This document shows positions 37,077 to 45,642 of a DNA stretch of 64,000 nt, piece after piece; position 1 is the first letter of the stretch, and every line of letters starts with the position of its first letter. The notes under the pieces are model-generated. The model did no database searches and was not told the DNA's origin. It saw only the letters and a program-made list of their open reading frames with translations. The position numbers and the translations under genes were made by a program. Location: assembly GCA_027448945.1 (NCBI GenBank), contig DAIDMQ010000011.1, forward strand, positions 1-64,000. The letters run 5' to 3'. This DNA is from Gallionellaceae bacterium (lineage in GTDB: Bacteria > Pseudomonadota > Gammaproteobacteria > Burkholderiales > Gallionellaceae).

Positions 37077-38296
37077 AATGTCGCCATTGCAACACCGAAT
37101 TGACCTTGCCGCTGGTGGATCTGGGTGCTGCCCCTCCGTCTAACGCCTATCTCACCAAACAGACTTTGCAGGCACCGGAAAAGTATTTCCCTCTGCGTGT
37201 GCTGGTCTGCACGCAGTGCTGGCTGGCGCAGACAGAAGATTATGCCCAGGCAGACGAGCTCTTCAACCATGACTATGCGTACTTCTCCAGTACTTCGACC
37301 GGCTGGGTGGCGCATGCGGCGAGATATGCGGAAAAGATGATCCGCGAACTGCAGCTTGGTAAAGACAGCATGGTGATCGAAGTCGCCTCCAATGACGGCT
37401 ATCTGCTGAGGAACTTCGTGGCGGCCAAGATACCGTGTCTGGGTATTGAACCGACCGCCAGCACGGCGGATGCCGCCGAGAAACTCGGCATCGCGGTGAT
37501 GCGCGAGTTCTTCGGCGAAGCGCTGGGCAAGCAACTCGCCGCCTCGAACCGGGCGGCTGATCTGATCGCCGGCAACAACGTCTACGCCCATGTTCCCGAC
37601 ATCAACGACTTTACCCGCGGATTGAAAGCCGCGCTGAAACCGGGCGGGACCATCACGCTCGAGTTCCCGCACCTGATGAGGCTGCTCGAGTCCACTCAGT
37701 TCGACACCGTGTACCACGAGCACTTCTCGTATCTTTCCCTGTATTCGGTTGAGCGAATTTTCAGAGATGCGGGACTGCGGATCCGCGATCTCGAAGAACT
37801 GCCGACCCACGGCGGCAGCTTGCGCATCTACGGTTGCCATGCCGAGGATGCTCGCCAAACCACCCGAACTGTCGGGGCGATGCTGGCCGAGGAAGCTCGG
37901 CGCGGCATGCAGTCGGCGGCTGTTTATGCCGGCTTTCAGGCCAAGGCGGATCGCGTCAAGGATGACCTGCTGGCTTTCCTCATCGAGCAAAAGCGCGCGG
38001 GGAAGAAGGTCGCCGCGTACGGTGCAGCCGCGAAAGGCAACACATTATTGAATTACGCAGGAGTCAAACCCGATTTGTTGCCTTTCGTCTGCGATGCCGC
38101 CGCGGCCAAGCAGGGGAAATACATGCCGGGCAGCCGCATTCCCATCCGGGCGCCTTCCGCACTTATGGAGCAACGCCCGGATTATGTGGTCATCCTGCCC
38201 TGGAACATCGCGGAAGAGGTTAAACAGCAGAATGCCCGCCTTGCCGAGTTGGGCACAAAATTCGTCACGGCAGTGCCGCATCTGGTGGTGTCATGA
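37073..38296 (+). CDS. Sugar 3-C-methyltransferase (TylCIII/NovU type)
   Basis: A 407-residue three-part methyltransferase. An N-terminal zinc-binding domain (MKCRHCNTELTLPLVDLG, then VCTQCWLAQ) carries two Cys pairs; the middle SAM domain has MVIEVASNDGYLLRNFV; the C-terminal domain has KVAAYGAAAKGNTLLNY and ILPWNIAEEV. This architecture belongs to enzymes that add a methyl to C3 (rarely C5) of NDP-4-ketosugars in antibiotic sugars and in virenose-like sugars. It overlaps neighbours on both sides by 4 bases. Substrate is inferred to be the CDP-4-ketosugar made by RfbF/RfbG. Confidence 0.87.
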   Translation: MKCRHCNTELTLPLVDLGAAPPSNAYLTKQTLQAPEKYFPLRVLVCTQCWLAQTEDYAQADELFNHDYAYFSSTSTGWVAHAARYAEKMIRELQLGKDSMVIEVASNDGYLLRNFVAAKIPCLGIEPTASTADAAEKLGIAVMREFFGEALGKQLAASNRAADLIAGNNVYAHVPDINDFTRGLKAALKPGGTITLEFPHLMRLLESTQFDTVYHEHFSYLSLYSVERIFRDAGLRIRDLEELPTHGGSLRIYGCHAEDARQTTRTVGAMLAEEARRGMQSAAVYAGFQAKADRVKDDLLAFLIEQKRAGKKVAAYGAAAKGNTLLNYAGVKPDLLPFVCDAAAAKQGKYMPGSRIPIRAPSALMEQRPDYVVILPWNIAEEVKQQNARLAELGTKFVTAVPHLVVS

Positions 38297-38781
38297 TCGA
38301 TATCCATCCCGACGCCAAGATATCGGCATTGGCGGATATTGAAGATTCAGTACGCGGCACCCGTATTTCTGTCGGGGCGCACTCGATGATCGACAGTTTC
38401 GTCAAGATCAAACCTGCTGGAGGCAGTGGCGATGTAGTCATTGGCATGCACACCTACATCAATTCTGGCTGTGTGCTATATACGGGCAACGGGATCACGA
38501 TAGGGAACCACGTCGCCATTGCGGCAAACTGCACGCTGGCCCCGGTCAACCATGCATATCGGGAAAGATCGAAACTGATCAGTGAGCAGGGATTTTTGCC
38601 CGGCAAGGGCGGAATCCTCATTGAAGATGACGTTTGGATAGGCGCCAATTGCGTCATCCTTGACGGGGCGATATTGCGCCGGGGCGCAGTGGTTGCGGCA
38701 GGCACTATCGTGCGCGGGGAGCTGGCAGCTTACGGCATCTATGCCGGATCGCCGGTAGAGTGCAAGGGGATGCGCCAGTGA
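38293..38781 (+). CDS. Left-handed beta-helix acyltransferase
   Basis: A 162-residue hexapeptide-repeat protein: repeated turns such as VRGTRISVGAHSMIDSFV, GNGITIGNHVAIAANCTL and EDDVWIGANCVILDGA with the active-site region APVNHAYRE and the typical ending YGIYAGSPVECKGM. It probably acetylates a sugar hydroxyl using acetyl-CoA. Placement inside the CDP-sugar operon suggests it decorates that sugar, but it might act on another residue of the repeat unit. Overlaps on both sides by 4 bases. Confidence 0.82.
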   Translation: MIDIHPDAKISALADIEDSVRGTRISVGAHSMIDSFVKIKPAGGSGDVVIGMHTYINSGCVLYTGNGITIGNHVAIAANCTLAPVNHAYRERSKLISEQGFLPGKGGILIEDDVWIGANCVILDGAILRRGAVVAAGTIVRGELAAYGIYAGSPVECKGMRQ

Positions 38782-39584
38782 GATGCACCGTACTGGGTGG
38801 ACGCGGCTTCATCGGGCAGAGTCTGGTACGCCACCTCGAAGCCGAAGGGTACGAGGTGTGGGTGCCCGAAAGGGACGACAGCAGCGTCTTTGAAAAGCCT
38901 CTCGGGCATGTGTTCTATTGCATCGGCTTGACAGCGGATTTCCGTTCTCGCCCTTTCGATACCGTCAGAGCCCATGTGGCGGTACTGGCGGGGATACTGG
39001 AGAAGGCGTCCTTCGACAGCCTGCTGTATCTTTCCTCGACCCGCGTGTATGCGAGATCTGAAAGTACTGCGGAAGAAGGAGCGTTGCCGGTATTGTCCGC
39101 GGATCCATCCGACCTCTACAACATCTCGAAGCTGATGGGAGAGTCGTTGTGTCTGTCTTCAGGCAGGGCCGGAGTCAGGATCGCGAGGCTCTCAAATGTC
39201 GTGGGGCCGTCCATGGGGTCGGATAATCTGGTTGGTCATCTGGTCAAGGAGGCACGCTCTGGCAAGATCCGGTTGCGGACGCATCCCGCTTCCGCGAAGG
39301 ACTACATCTTCATCGATGACGCCGTAGGTATGCTCCGGCGTATCGCCATGCAGGGGCGGGAGCGAATCTACAACGTGGCCAGCGGCGAACAGATGGAACA
39401 CCGGCAATGGCTGACTGCACTCAGCGGCTTCACGGGCTGTACGGTGGAGGCGGATGAAAATGCGCCGTTCCAGTCGTTTCCGGTGATCGATGTGGGAAGA
39501 ATGAAAAGAGAGTTCGGATTTGAACCGACACCCGTTTCTGAAGTGGTACAGCAACTGTTGAAGAACCTGGATACATTTAACTAA
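38778..39584 (+). CDS. NAD(P)-dependent epimerase/dehydratase, probable 4-ketoreductase
   Basis: A 268-residue SDR with Rossmann motif CTVLGGRGFIGQSLVRHL, LYLSSTRVYARSES and Tyr-x-x-x-Lys in DLYNISKLMGESL. GTG at 38778 (GTGA with the preceding stop, preceded by AAGGGG) gives a normal N-terminus. It is short, like NDP-4-ketohexose reductases (RmlD and EryBIV types). In the operon it is the only candidate to reduce the C4 keto group after C-methylation, so I infer that role. Confidence 0.75.
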   Translation: MRCTVLGGRGFIGQSLVRHLEAEGYEVWVPERDDSSVFEKPLGHVFYCIGLTADFRSRPFDTVRAHVAVLAGILEKASFDSLLYLSSTRVYARSESTAEEGALPVLSADPSDLYNISKLMGESLCLSSGRAGVRIARLSNVVGPSMGSDNLVGHLVKEARSGKIRLRTHPASAKDYIFIDDAVGMLRRIAMQGRERIYNVASGEQMEHRQWLTALSGFTGCTVEADENAPFQSFPVIDVGRMKREFGFEPTPVSEVVQQLLKNLDTFN

Positions 39585-39599
39585 ATACAAGGGGTGAAC

Positions 39600-40379
39600 A
39601 TGAGTCAAGCGAATCAATTTGAACAGGAACGACGCGAGCGGATTGCCGGTTACGGCACCGACAGTGCATTGCAGGAGCAGTCGCTCGCCTGGGTGCGCGA
39701 GTCGATGCAGCGCATGTACGTCTATAATTTCGACTGGCTCGGCCGCCCTATCATCCAGTATCCGCAGGACATGGTAGGGATGCAGGAGCTGATCTGGCAG
39801 GTCAAGCCGGACCTCATCATTGAGACCGGGATCGCGCACGGCGGCTCGCTGGTTCTCAGCGCTTCCATGCTGGCGATGCTGGATATGTGCGATGCGATCG
39901 AGCAGGGCAAGACCATCGACCCGAAAGTATCGAAACGCAAAGTGCTGGGCATCGATATCGATATCCGGCCGCACAATCGCGCCGCCGTCGAAGCGCACCC
40001 GATGTCTTCCCGCATCCAGATGATCCAGGGTTCCAGCATCGACACCAAGACCATCGAGCAGGTGCATGCCATCGCGGCGAACTACTCGCGTGTGATGGTG
40101 TGCCTCGACAGCAACCATACCCATGATCATGTGATGGGGGAGCTCAACGCCTATGCGCAATTGACCAGCGTGGGCAGCTACTGCGTGGTGTTCGACACAT
40201 TTGTGGAAGACGTGCCGAAGGACTTTTTCCCGAACAGACCCTGGAATCCGGGAAACAACCCGAAGACCGCGGTATGGGAATATCTCAAGGCGCATTCCGG
40301 GTTCGAGATCGACAAGAGCATACAAAACAAGCTGCTGATCACGGTGGCGCCTGACGGATATTTGAAACGCGTTCGTTAA
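39600..40379 (+). CDS. CmcI / rhamnosyl O-methyltransferase family protein
   Basis: A 259-residue class I methyltransferase of the CmcI family (often named cephalosporin hydroxylase). Seen are PQDMVGMQELIWQVKPDLII, the SAM loop ETGIAHGGSLVLSASML, VLGIDIDIRPHNR, VCLDSNHTHDHVMGEL and CVVFDTFVED. Family members O-methylate rhamnose and other sugars in a metal-dependent way. ATG at 39600 has AAGGGG upstream; GTG at 39594 is in frame. Its place at the end of the CDP-sugar operon suggests it methylates the new sugar, either on the nucleotide or after transfer. Confidence 0.85.
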   Translation: MSQANQFEQERRERIAGYGTDSALQEQSLAWVRESMQRMYVYNFDWLGRPIIQYPQDMVGMQELIWQVKPDLIIETGIAHGGSLVLSASMLAMLDMCDAIEQGKTIDPKVSKRKVLGIDIDIRPHNRAAVEAHPMSSRIQMIQGSSIDTKTIEQVHAIAANYSRVMVCLDSNHTHDHVMGELNAYAQLTSVGSYCVVFDTFVEDVPKDFFPNRPWNPGNNPKTAVWEYLKAHSGFEIDKSIQNKLLITVAPDGYLKRVR

Positions 40380-40399
40380 GTGCCGCCGGCGCACTGAAG

Positions 40400-41914
40400 A
40401 TGTCGCTGAAGAAGAACGTAGTCGCCAATTTCCTCGGGCAGGGCTGGACCGCCCTGATGGGGCTTGCCTTCATCCCTGTGTATATTGGCTACATGGGGAT
40501 AGAAGCGTGGGGTCTGGTCGGGTTCATGAGCATGTTGCAGGCCTGGCTCACACTTCTCGACATGGGACTCACCCCTACCCTGAGCCGCGAAATGACGCGG
40601 TTCCAGGCGGGAGCCGGCAGCACTCAATCCATGCGTGATCTGCTGCGTTCTCTGGAAGTCATTTACGGGTGCATAGCTGTGACAGTGATGGGCCTGATAT
40701 GGTTGGCCTCCCCGTGGATAGCCGCGAACTGGCTGAGTGCAAGCCAACTGTCGGGCCAGTCCATGGCGCAGGCGATCGCGATAATGGGCCTGGTACTGGC
40801 GGCGCGGATGGTCGAACAGATCTATCGCGGAGCGATCCACGGCTTGCAGCAGCAGGTCTGGCTGAACGGGGCGCAAAGCATATTGGCCACGCTTCGCTGG
40901 GCAGGGGTGATCTGCGTACTGGCCTGGATATCGCCCAGTGTGGAGGCGTTCTTCTTGTGGCAGGGATTCGTTTCCGTGCTGTCGGTTTTCGTTCTGTCGC
41001 GCAAGACATACAGCTGCCTGCCACCAGCCGCGCGCAGGGCACGCTTCGACATCGATGCGGTCATGGGCATTCGCAGTTTTGCCGGAGGGATCGCGGCGAC
41101 CACATTTCTTGCGCTGCTGCTGACCCAGGTGGACAAGCTGCTGCTGAGCAAGCTTGTCACGCTGGAAGAGTTCGGCTATTACACCCTGGCGGGGACGGTG
41201 GCCAGCGTTCTGTATTTCTTTACTTCTCCCATGGTTACTGCAGTTGCGCCACGGTTGACAGAGTTGGTCACAAGATCGGAACCAGCGGCGCTGGTCGACA
41301 CTTATCAGCGCGCAAGTCAGGTATTGGCCGCCGTCCTGGTTCCTGCGGCACTGGTGATCGCGGCGTATGCAGAGCCCCTGCTCTATGCCTGGTCGGGGGA
41401 TCCCGCTCTTTCGCGGCAGGTGGCACCGCTGCTGGTTTTGCTGAGTCTGGGTACCTTGTGCAATTGCTTCATGCACATCCCGTACATGCTTCAACTTGCG
41501 CACGGCTGGACGGGTTTTGCGCTGCGCATGAACATCGTGGCAGTCGCCTTCATCGTCCCTGCGGTCTGGCTGGTGGTACCGAGCTACGGGGCGATCGGCG
41601 CGGCATGGGTGTGGCTGATTCTGAATGCGGGCTATGTGTTGATTGGTATCCACTTCATGCACCGCCGTCTCCTTCACGGGGAGAAATGGCGCTGGTATCT
41701 CGAGGCCATCTTCAAGCCGCTGTCCGTTGCGGCGGTTGCCGTGCTTGCGCTCCGGCGGCTGGTTGACCTGCCGCATGATCGCGTGTGGATGGCTTTGGTG
41801 CTGGCGATGATCCTGACCGTCGTGATGGTCGCGGTGCTCTGGAGCGTACCCGCATCGCGAAAATTCATCCAACACCAACTCAAGTCGCTACAGGGGAAAG
41901 AGAGCAATGTCTGA
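40400..41914 (+). CDS. wzx: Wzx-type polysaccharide flippase
   Basis: A 504-residue MOP-superfamily membrane protein with about 12-14 helices. It starts KKNVVANFLGQGWTALMGLAF and contains the LDMGLTPTLSREMTRF segment common in O-unit translocases. It would move the undecaprenyl-linked repeat unit across the inner membrane. GC-rich like the CDP-sugar operon before it. It overlaps the next GT2 gene by 8 bases. A second MOP-type protein is fused to another domain further downstream. Confidence 0.87.
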   Translation: MSLKKNVVANFLGQGWTALMGLAFIPVYIGYMGIEAWGLVGFMSMLQAWLTLLDMGLTPTLSREMTRFQAGAGSTQSMRDLLRSLEVIYGCIAVTVMGLIWLASPWIAANWLSASQLSGQSMAQAIAIMGLVLAARMVEQIYRGAIHGLQQQVWLNGAQSILATLRWAGVICVLAWISPSVEAFFLWQGFVSVLSVFVLSRKTYSCLPPAARRARFDIDAVMGIRSFAGGIAATTFLALLLTQVDKLLLSKLVTLEEFGYYTLAGTVASVLYFFTSPMVTAVAPRLTELVTRSEPAALVDTYQRASQVLAAVLVPAALVIAAYAEPLLYAWSGDPALSRQVAPLLVLLSLGTLCNCFMHIPYMLQLAHGWTGFALRMNIVAVAFIVPAVWLVVPSYGAIGAAWVWLILNAGYVLIGIHFMHRRLLHGEKWRWYLEAIFKPLSVAAVAVLALRRLVDLPHDRVWMALVLAMILTVVMVAVLWSVPASRKFIQHQLKSLQGKESNV

Positions 41915-42833
41915 TTCTCAACCGGCAGTAAACACTGCCGCGGATATTCCGCAGTACCCCATTCCGGCGATCAGCATCGGAATGCCCGTTTACAACGGTG
42001 AAAAATACCTGCGCGAAGCAGTGGATTCGCTGCTGGCGCAGACCTTCAGCGATTTCGAACTAATCATCTCGGACAATGCATCGACAGACGCGACCGAATC
42101 GATCTGCCGCCAGTATGAGAAAGCAGACCGCCGCATACGCTACATCCGGCAGCAAGAGAATATTGGCGTTGTCCGTAACTTTCAATTCGTGCTGAGGCAG
42201 GCAGGCGCGCCTTATTTCATGTGGGCGGCCTGCGATGACAAATGGGAGTCGTGCTGGCTTGAGAGGATGCACGAAGCGACCGGTGAAGACGGGGTGGGGA
42301 TGGTCTTTGGCGAGGTCGCCCACATCGATGAGAACGGCGCCGAAACCGGACATCCGGCTAGCGGAGTTTCCTTTGACTATGGCGGTGCTGATTGCGCACT
42401 GACGCGAAGGCTCCGGTTCTATCTCGAGTACGAGCGGTTGGGCAAGGCCAACTGCATCCATTCCCTGTTCGTCAGGGAGCTGACGGGGCGACTGGACTTC
42501 ATGCTGTCCGAAATGGCAGGCGGCAACTGTCCTTACGATTACACGATTATGTATGATTGCCTCAAGTACAAGAAGATCAGGCAGGTGCGACAGGCAACGT
42601 TCCTGAAGCGTGTGCATGCGGCAAGCGCGAGCGCGAGCCACGGCATCAAGGCCCTGAAGCTGGCCGATCTTCCGAAAACGGCAGCCCGGCTGTTGTGGCC
42701 TTTCCCGCCGAAACTTGTCAGGGGCTATCTGCGATATTCCGGGACGCAGGAAAAGGTTCTTCTGCTATTGCTGTTGCCGTTGAAACTGCTTGCAGCATAC
42801 CGGTTCCGGCTGCGCCAACTCAGAGGCGGCTAA
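41907..42833 (+). CDS. Glycosyltransferase family 2
   Basis: A 308-residue GT-A enzyme: ISIGMPVYNGEKYLREAVDS, FELIISDNASTDATESICRQ, and the metal-binding AACDDKW. The C-terminal part ends with an amphipathic segment rich in Leu (VLLLLLLPLKLLAAYRF) that may touch the membrane. Donor and acceptor cannot be told. It follows wzx directly and has the same GC-rich composition, so it belongs with the CDP-sugar module. Confidence 0.85.
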   Translation: MSDSQPAVNTAADIPQYPIPAISIGMPVYNGEKYLREAVDSLLAQTFSDFELIISDNASTDATESICRQYEKADRRIRYIRQQENIGVVRNFQFVLRQAGAPYFMWAACDDKWESCWLERMHEATGEDGVGMVFGEVAHIDENGAETGHPASGVSFDYGGADCALTRRLRFYLEYERLGKANCIHSLFVRELTGRLDFMLSEMAGGNCPYDYTIMYDCLKYKKIRQVRQATFLKRVHAASASASHGIKALKLADLPKTAARLLWPFPPKLVRGYLRYSGTQEKVLLLLLLPLKLLAAYRFRLRQLRGG

Positions 42834-42885
42834 GTGCAAACTTTTCATGGGATGAACATTCAAGTGCAGACAATTGGAAACAGAC

Positions 42886-43764
42886 ATGGTGATCGCTAAC
42901 ATCATCGGCGGGTTGGGCAACCAGATGTTCCAGTATGCGGCGGCGCGCGCGCTGGCGCTGGAGAAGGGGACATCGTGCAGTCTGGATGTCTCCGACTTTG
43001 CCAATTACAAGTTGCATCAGGGTTTCGAGTTGCAGCGCGTCTTTGGCTGCCCCTTGCCGAGCGCGAGCAGCGCCGAGGTCCGGGCCGTCCTGGGCTGGCA
43101 ATCGTCGCCGCTCATGCGCAGGCTTCTGGCAAAGCCGACCATGTCCGCGTTTCGCCGCCGGGGTCTGGTGATCGAGCCCCATTTCAACTATTGGCAGGGC
43201 CTCAAGGATGTGCCGGAGGACAGCTACCTGATCGGCTATTGGCAATCGGAAAGATATTTCCGCGATGCCGCGCAGACGATAAGGGAAGATTTTACATTCA
43301 GAAACCCCATGAGTGCACCCAATGCCGCGCTGGTGGAGCAGATCCGCCGAGTTGATGCGGTCAGCCTGCATGTGCGTCGCGGCGATTATGTGAGGAATCC
43401 GAAGACTACCGCGAATCACGGATTGTGTTCCTTGGACTACTATCAAGCTGCGATTCAATATGTTGCCGAGCGTGTTGATGCGCCCTTTTTCTTCATTTTT
43501 TCAGACGACCCGACATGGGTCAAAAACAATCTAAAGATAGAATTTCCGTGTCAATATATTGATCACAATCAAGGCGCGGAAAGCTATAACGACATGCGTT
43601 TGATGAGTTTATGTCAGCATCACATCATTGCCAACAGTTCGTTCAGTTGGTGGGGGGCTTGGTTAAATCCGGGTATCGATAAGATTGTGGTTGCCCCTCA
43701 AAAATGGTTTGCCAATGCGAATGATGTGAGCGACCTTGTCCCGTCAGAGTGGATCAGAATATGA
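42886..43764 (+). CDS. GT11 family alpha-1,2-fucosyl- or colitosyltransferase
   Basis: A 292-residue inverting transferase of family GT11. It has IIGGLGNQMFQYAAARALAL at the N-terminus, the GDP-binding motif SLHVRRGDYVRNP and the C-terminal IIANSSFSWWGAWLNP. Members use GDP-L-fucose or GDP-L-colitose to make alpha-1,2 links, usually to galactose. With colC/colD upstream colitose is a natural donor. ATG at 42886 fits the conserved start. Odd point: the first 540 bases are GC-rich and the last 320 are clearly AT-richer, with the change near 43440. Confidence 0.9.
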   Translation: MVIANIIGGLGNQMFQYAAARALALEKGTSCSLDVSDFANYKLHQGFELQRVFGCPLPSASSAEVRAVLGWQSSPLMRRLLAKPTMSAFRRRGLVIEPHFNYWQGLKDVPEDSYLIGYWQSERYFRDAAQTIREDFTFRNPMSAPNAALVEQIRRVDAVSLHVRRGDYVRNPKTTANHGLCSLDYYQAAIQYVAERVDAPFFFIFSDDPTWVKNNLKIEFPCQYIDHNQGAESYNDMRLMSLCQHHIIANSSFSWWGAWLNPGIDKIVVAPQKWFANANDVSDLVPSEWIRI

Positions 43765-44717
43765 GTGGTTGCGTGTCAGTTGAAGGTGGAGGTGTAACCA
43801 CTCTGGTTATCGGCGGGGCTGGGTATATTGGTTCGTACTTAGTACCCAAATTGCTTGACACTGATCGGCGCGTTACAGTAATTGGGCGGAGAAGTAGCCC
43901 TCTGTACGAAGTGCCACTAGGCGCGAGTTACATACAAGGGGATTACGTACACCGAGAATTTCTTTGTGGATTGTTGGATAAACATCAAGAAGTAATTCTT
44001 CTGGCGTATTCGTCGGTACCCAATACTTCATTTGAGGATCCCCTGAGTGATCTTCTGCAGAATCTTCCGCCTGCTGTGCAATTATTTGAAGAGATGGCCA
44101 AGCGGAAAATGAAGCTGGTATTAGTGTCATCAGGTGGAACAATATACGGGGAAGCACAGGTGCTACCCATTACCGAAGAACATCAAACTAAGCCCATTTC
44201 ACCATATGGTGTGACGAAGTTGACTCTTGAGCACTATGCCCATCTTTATTCAATAACCCATGGCTTGAAGTATGTATGTGTTCGACCGTCGAATGCCTAC
44301 GGAGTAGGGCAACGTCCATTTGCGGGGCAAGGATTTATTTCAACAGCAATGGCACATGCAATGCGTGGAGAGTCGGTACGTGTATTTGGTGAGCATGGCG
44401 TAATCCGTGACTACCTATACGTTAGCGATCTAGCTGCGGGCATTACAAGTGCACTGTTGTTTGGCGGATTAGGAGCGACCTACAATTTAGGCTCAGGCAA
44501 GGGCGTATCCACTCGTGAAGTGTTAGATGCGATGGCGCCATTGATGCGAGAAATTGGCTATACCTTGAGAGTCGAACATTTGCCTTGGCGTCCCTTTGAT
44601 GTGAAGGCGAATATTTTGGACGCATCAAAGTTAACGGCCGATACAGATTGGATGCCAGTTGTGAAATTTAATGATGGTTTGCGAATGATGCGTGATTGGC
44701 TAAAGGGTTTGGAGTGA
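43761..44717 (+). CDS. NDP-sugar epimerase/dehydratase (extended SDR)
   Basis: A 318-residue extended SDR. Rossmann motif LVIGGAGYIGSYLVPKLLD, LVSSGGTIYGEAQVLPIT with Ser, Tyr-x-x-x-Lys in ISPYGVTKLTLEHYA, then RPSNAYGVGQRP and VIRDYLYVSDLA. It resembles UDP-glucose 4-epimerase-like proteins such as Gne or WbpP, but the exact substrate is not clear. It is coupled to the GT11 gene (ATGA). Base composition is AT-richer than the preceding module. Confidence 0.8.
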   Translation: MSGCVSVEGGGVTTLVIGGAGYIGSYLVPKLLDTDRRVTVIGRRSSPLYEVPLGASYIQGDYVHREFLCGLLDKHQEVILLAYSSVPNTSFEDPLSDLLQNLPPAVQLFEEMAKRKMKLVLVSSGGTIYGEAQVLPITEEHQTKPISPYGVTKLTLEHYAHLYSITHGLKYVCVRPSNAYGVGQRPFAGQGFISTAMAHAMRGESVRVFGEHGVIRDYLYVSDLAAGITSALLFGGLGATYNLGSGKGVSTREVLDAMAPLMREIGYTLRVEHLPWRPFDVKANILDASKLTADTDWMPVVKFNDGLRMMRDWLKGLE

Positions 44718-44722
44718 GCGAA

Positions 44723-45598
44723 ATGAAGCTAACCAGCAGCCCGCTCGCACGAAGTGCGGAGCTTACAGTTGCAATGCCAATCTACAATGCGGGTAGATTT
44801 TTGCGTGCGGCAGTTATGTCCATCGTCAAGCAAACATATACAGACTGGAAACTAATCATCATAGACGATGGCTCAACGGATAGTGCATTAGAAACAATAT
44901 CGGATATCAATGATTCAAGAATCGTTGTTTATCAGGATGGGTTTAATAAAGGATTGGCTGTCAGGTTGAATGAGGCTATTGATATCGCGGACGGAAAATA
45001 TTTTGCGCGTATGGATCAGGATGATATTTCATATCCTGAAAGGTTCATGAAGCAAATCCAGGCATTTAAATCAAATCCTCAACTGGACCTAGTGGCTACG
45101 CGCGCTGTGACAATATCTGAAGACGACCAGCTATTGGGCACACGTCCATACGCATTGACACATGAAGAAATTTGCAGCGCTCCTTGGCGCAGCTTTTATT
45201 TGCCGCATCCAACTTGGATGGGGAAATTAGAATGGTTTCGTAAGTATCGCTATGCAGAACCCGCACCATATTTTTGTGAGGATCAGGAGTTATTGTTGCG
45301 AACTTACACACAAAGTACTTTTGCAACTTTAAACGAAATTTTGTTTGCTTACCGAGTCAGAGATGCTGTCAATTGGGTAAAACAAAAGCGAACAAGAGTT
45401 GCCGTATTGAAAATGCAAATACACCGATTCTACGAAAGGAAGCAAGCCTTCTTTGCTCTGCTCGCAGTGTTGGTTTGCGTGGGCAGAATGATGGATGACT
45501 GGCTTCAAAGTAAGAGCTGGTCTTTAGGAAGACAATATGCCAATCAGGCAGTTCGTGCACGATGGGATGAAGTAATGAAAGATCTGCATGCTCGCTAA
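44723..45598 (+). CDS. Glycosyltransferase family 2
   Basis: A 291-residue GT-A transferase. LTVAMPIYNAGRFLRAAVMS, LIIIDDGSTDSALETI and the metal motif ARMDQDDISYPERF (D-Q-D) are clear. ATG at 44723 has GGAG eight bases upstream; GTG at 44714 (overlapping the previous stop) is an alternative start. The C-terminal third is basic and helical. Donor unknown. Confidence 0.87.
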   Translation: MKLTSSPLARSAELTVAMPIYNAGRFLRAAVMSIVKQTYTDWKLIIIDDGSTDSALETISDINDSRIVVYQDGFNKGLAVRLNEAIDIADGKYFARMDQDDISYPERFMKQIQAFKSNPQLDLVATRAVTISEDDQLLGTRPYALTHEEICSAPWRSFYLPHPTWMGKLEWFRKYRYAEPAPYFCEDQELLLRTYTQSTFATLNEILFAYRVRDAVNWVKQKRTRVAVLKMQIHRFYERKQAFFALLAVLVCVGRMMDDWLQSKSWSLGRQYANQAVRARWDEVMKDLHAR

Positions 45599-45642
45599 AA
45601 TTGAGAAGCTGAGAATTATGAGCAATATGTCAGATAAATTTG

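Noticed and set aside
37058-37990. Open frame of 310 codons on the - strand
   Set aside because: Lies opposite the C-methyltransferase, which has strong motifs; shadow frame in GC-rich DNA.
39192-40394. Long open frame of 400 codons on the - strand
   Set aside because: Antisense to the ketoreductase and CmcI-family genes, both of which have clear motifs; caused by high GC content.
40376-41878. Open frame of 500 codons on the - strand
   Set aside because: Antisense to wzx; composition is typical of a shadow frame (rich in Arg, His, Gln) and has no domain signature.
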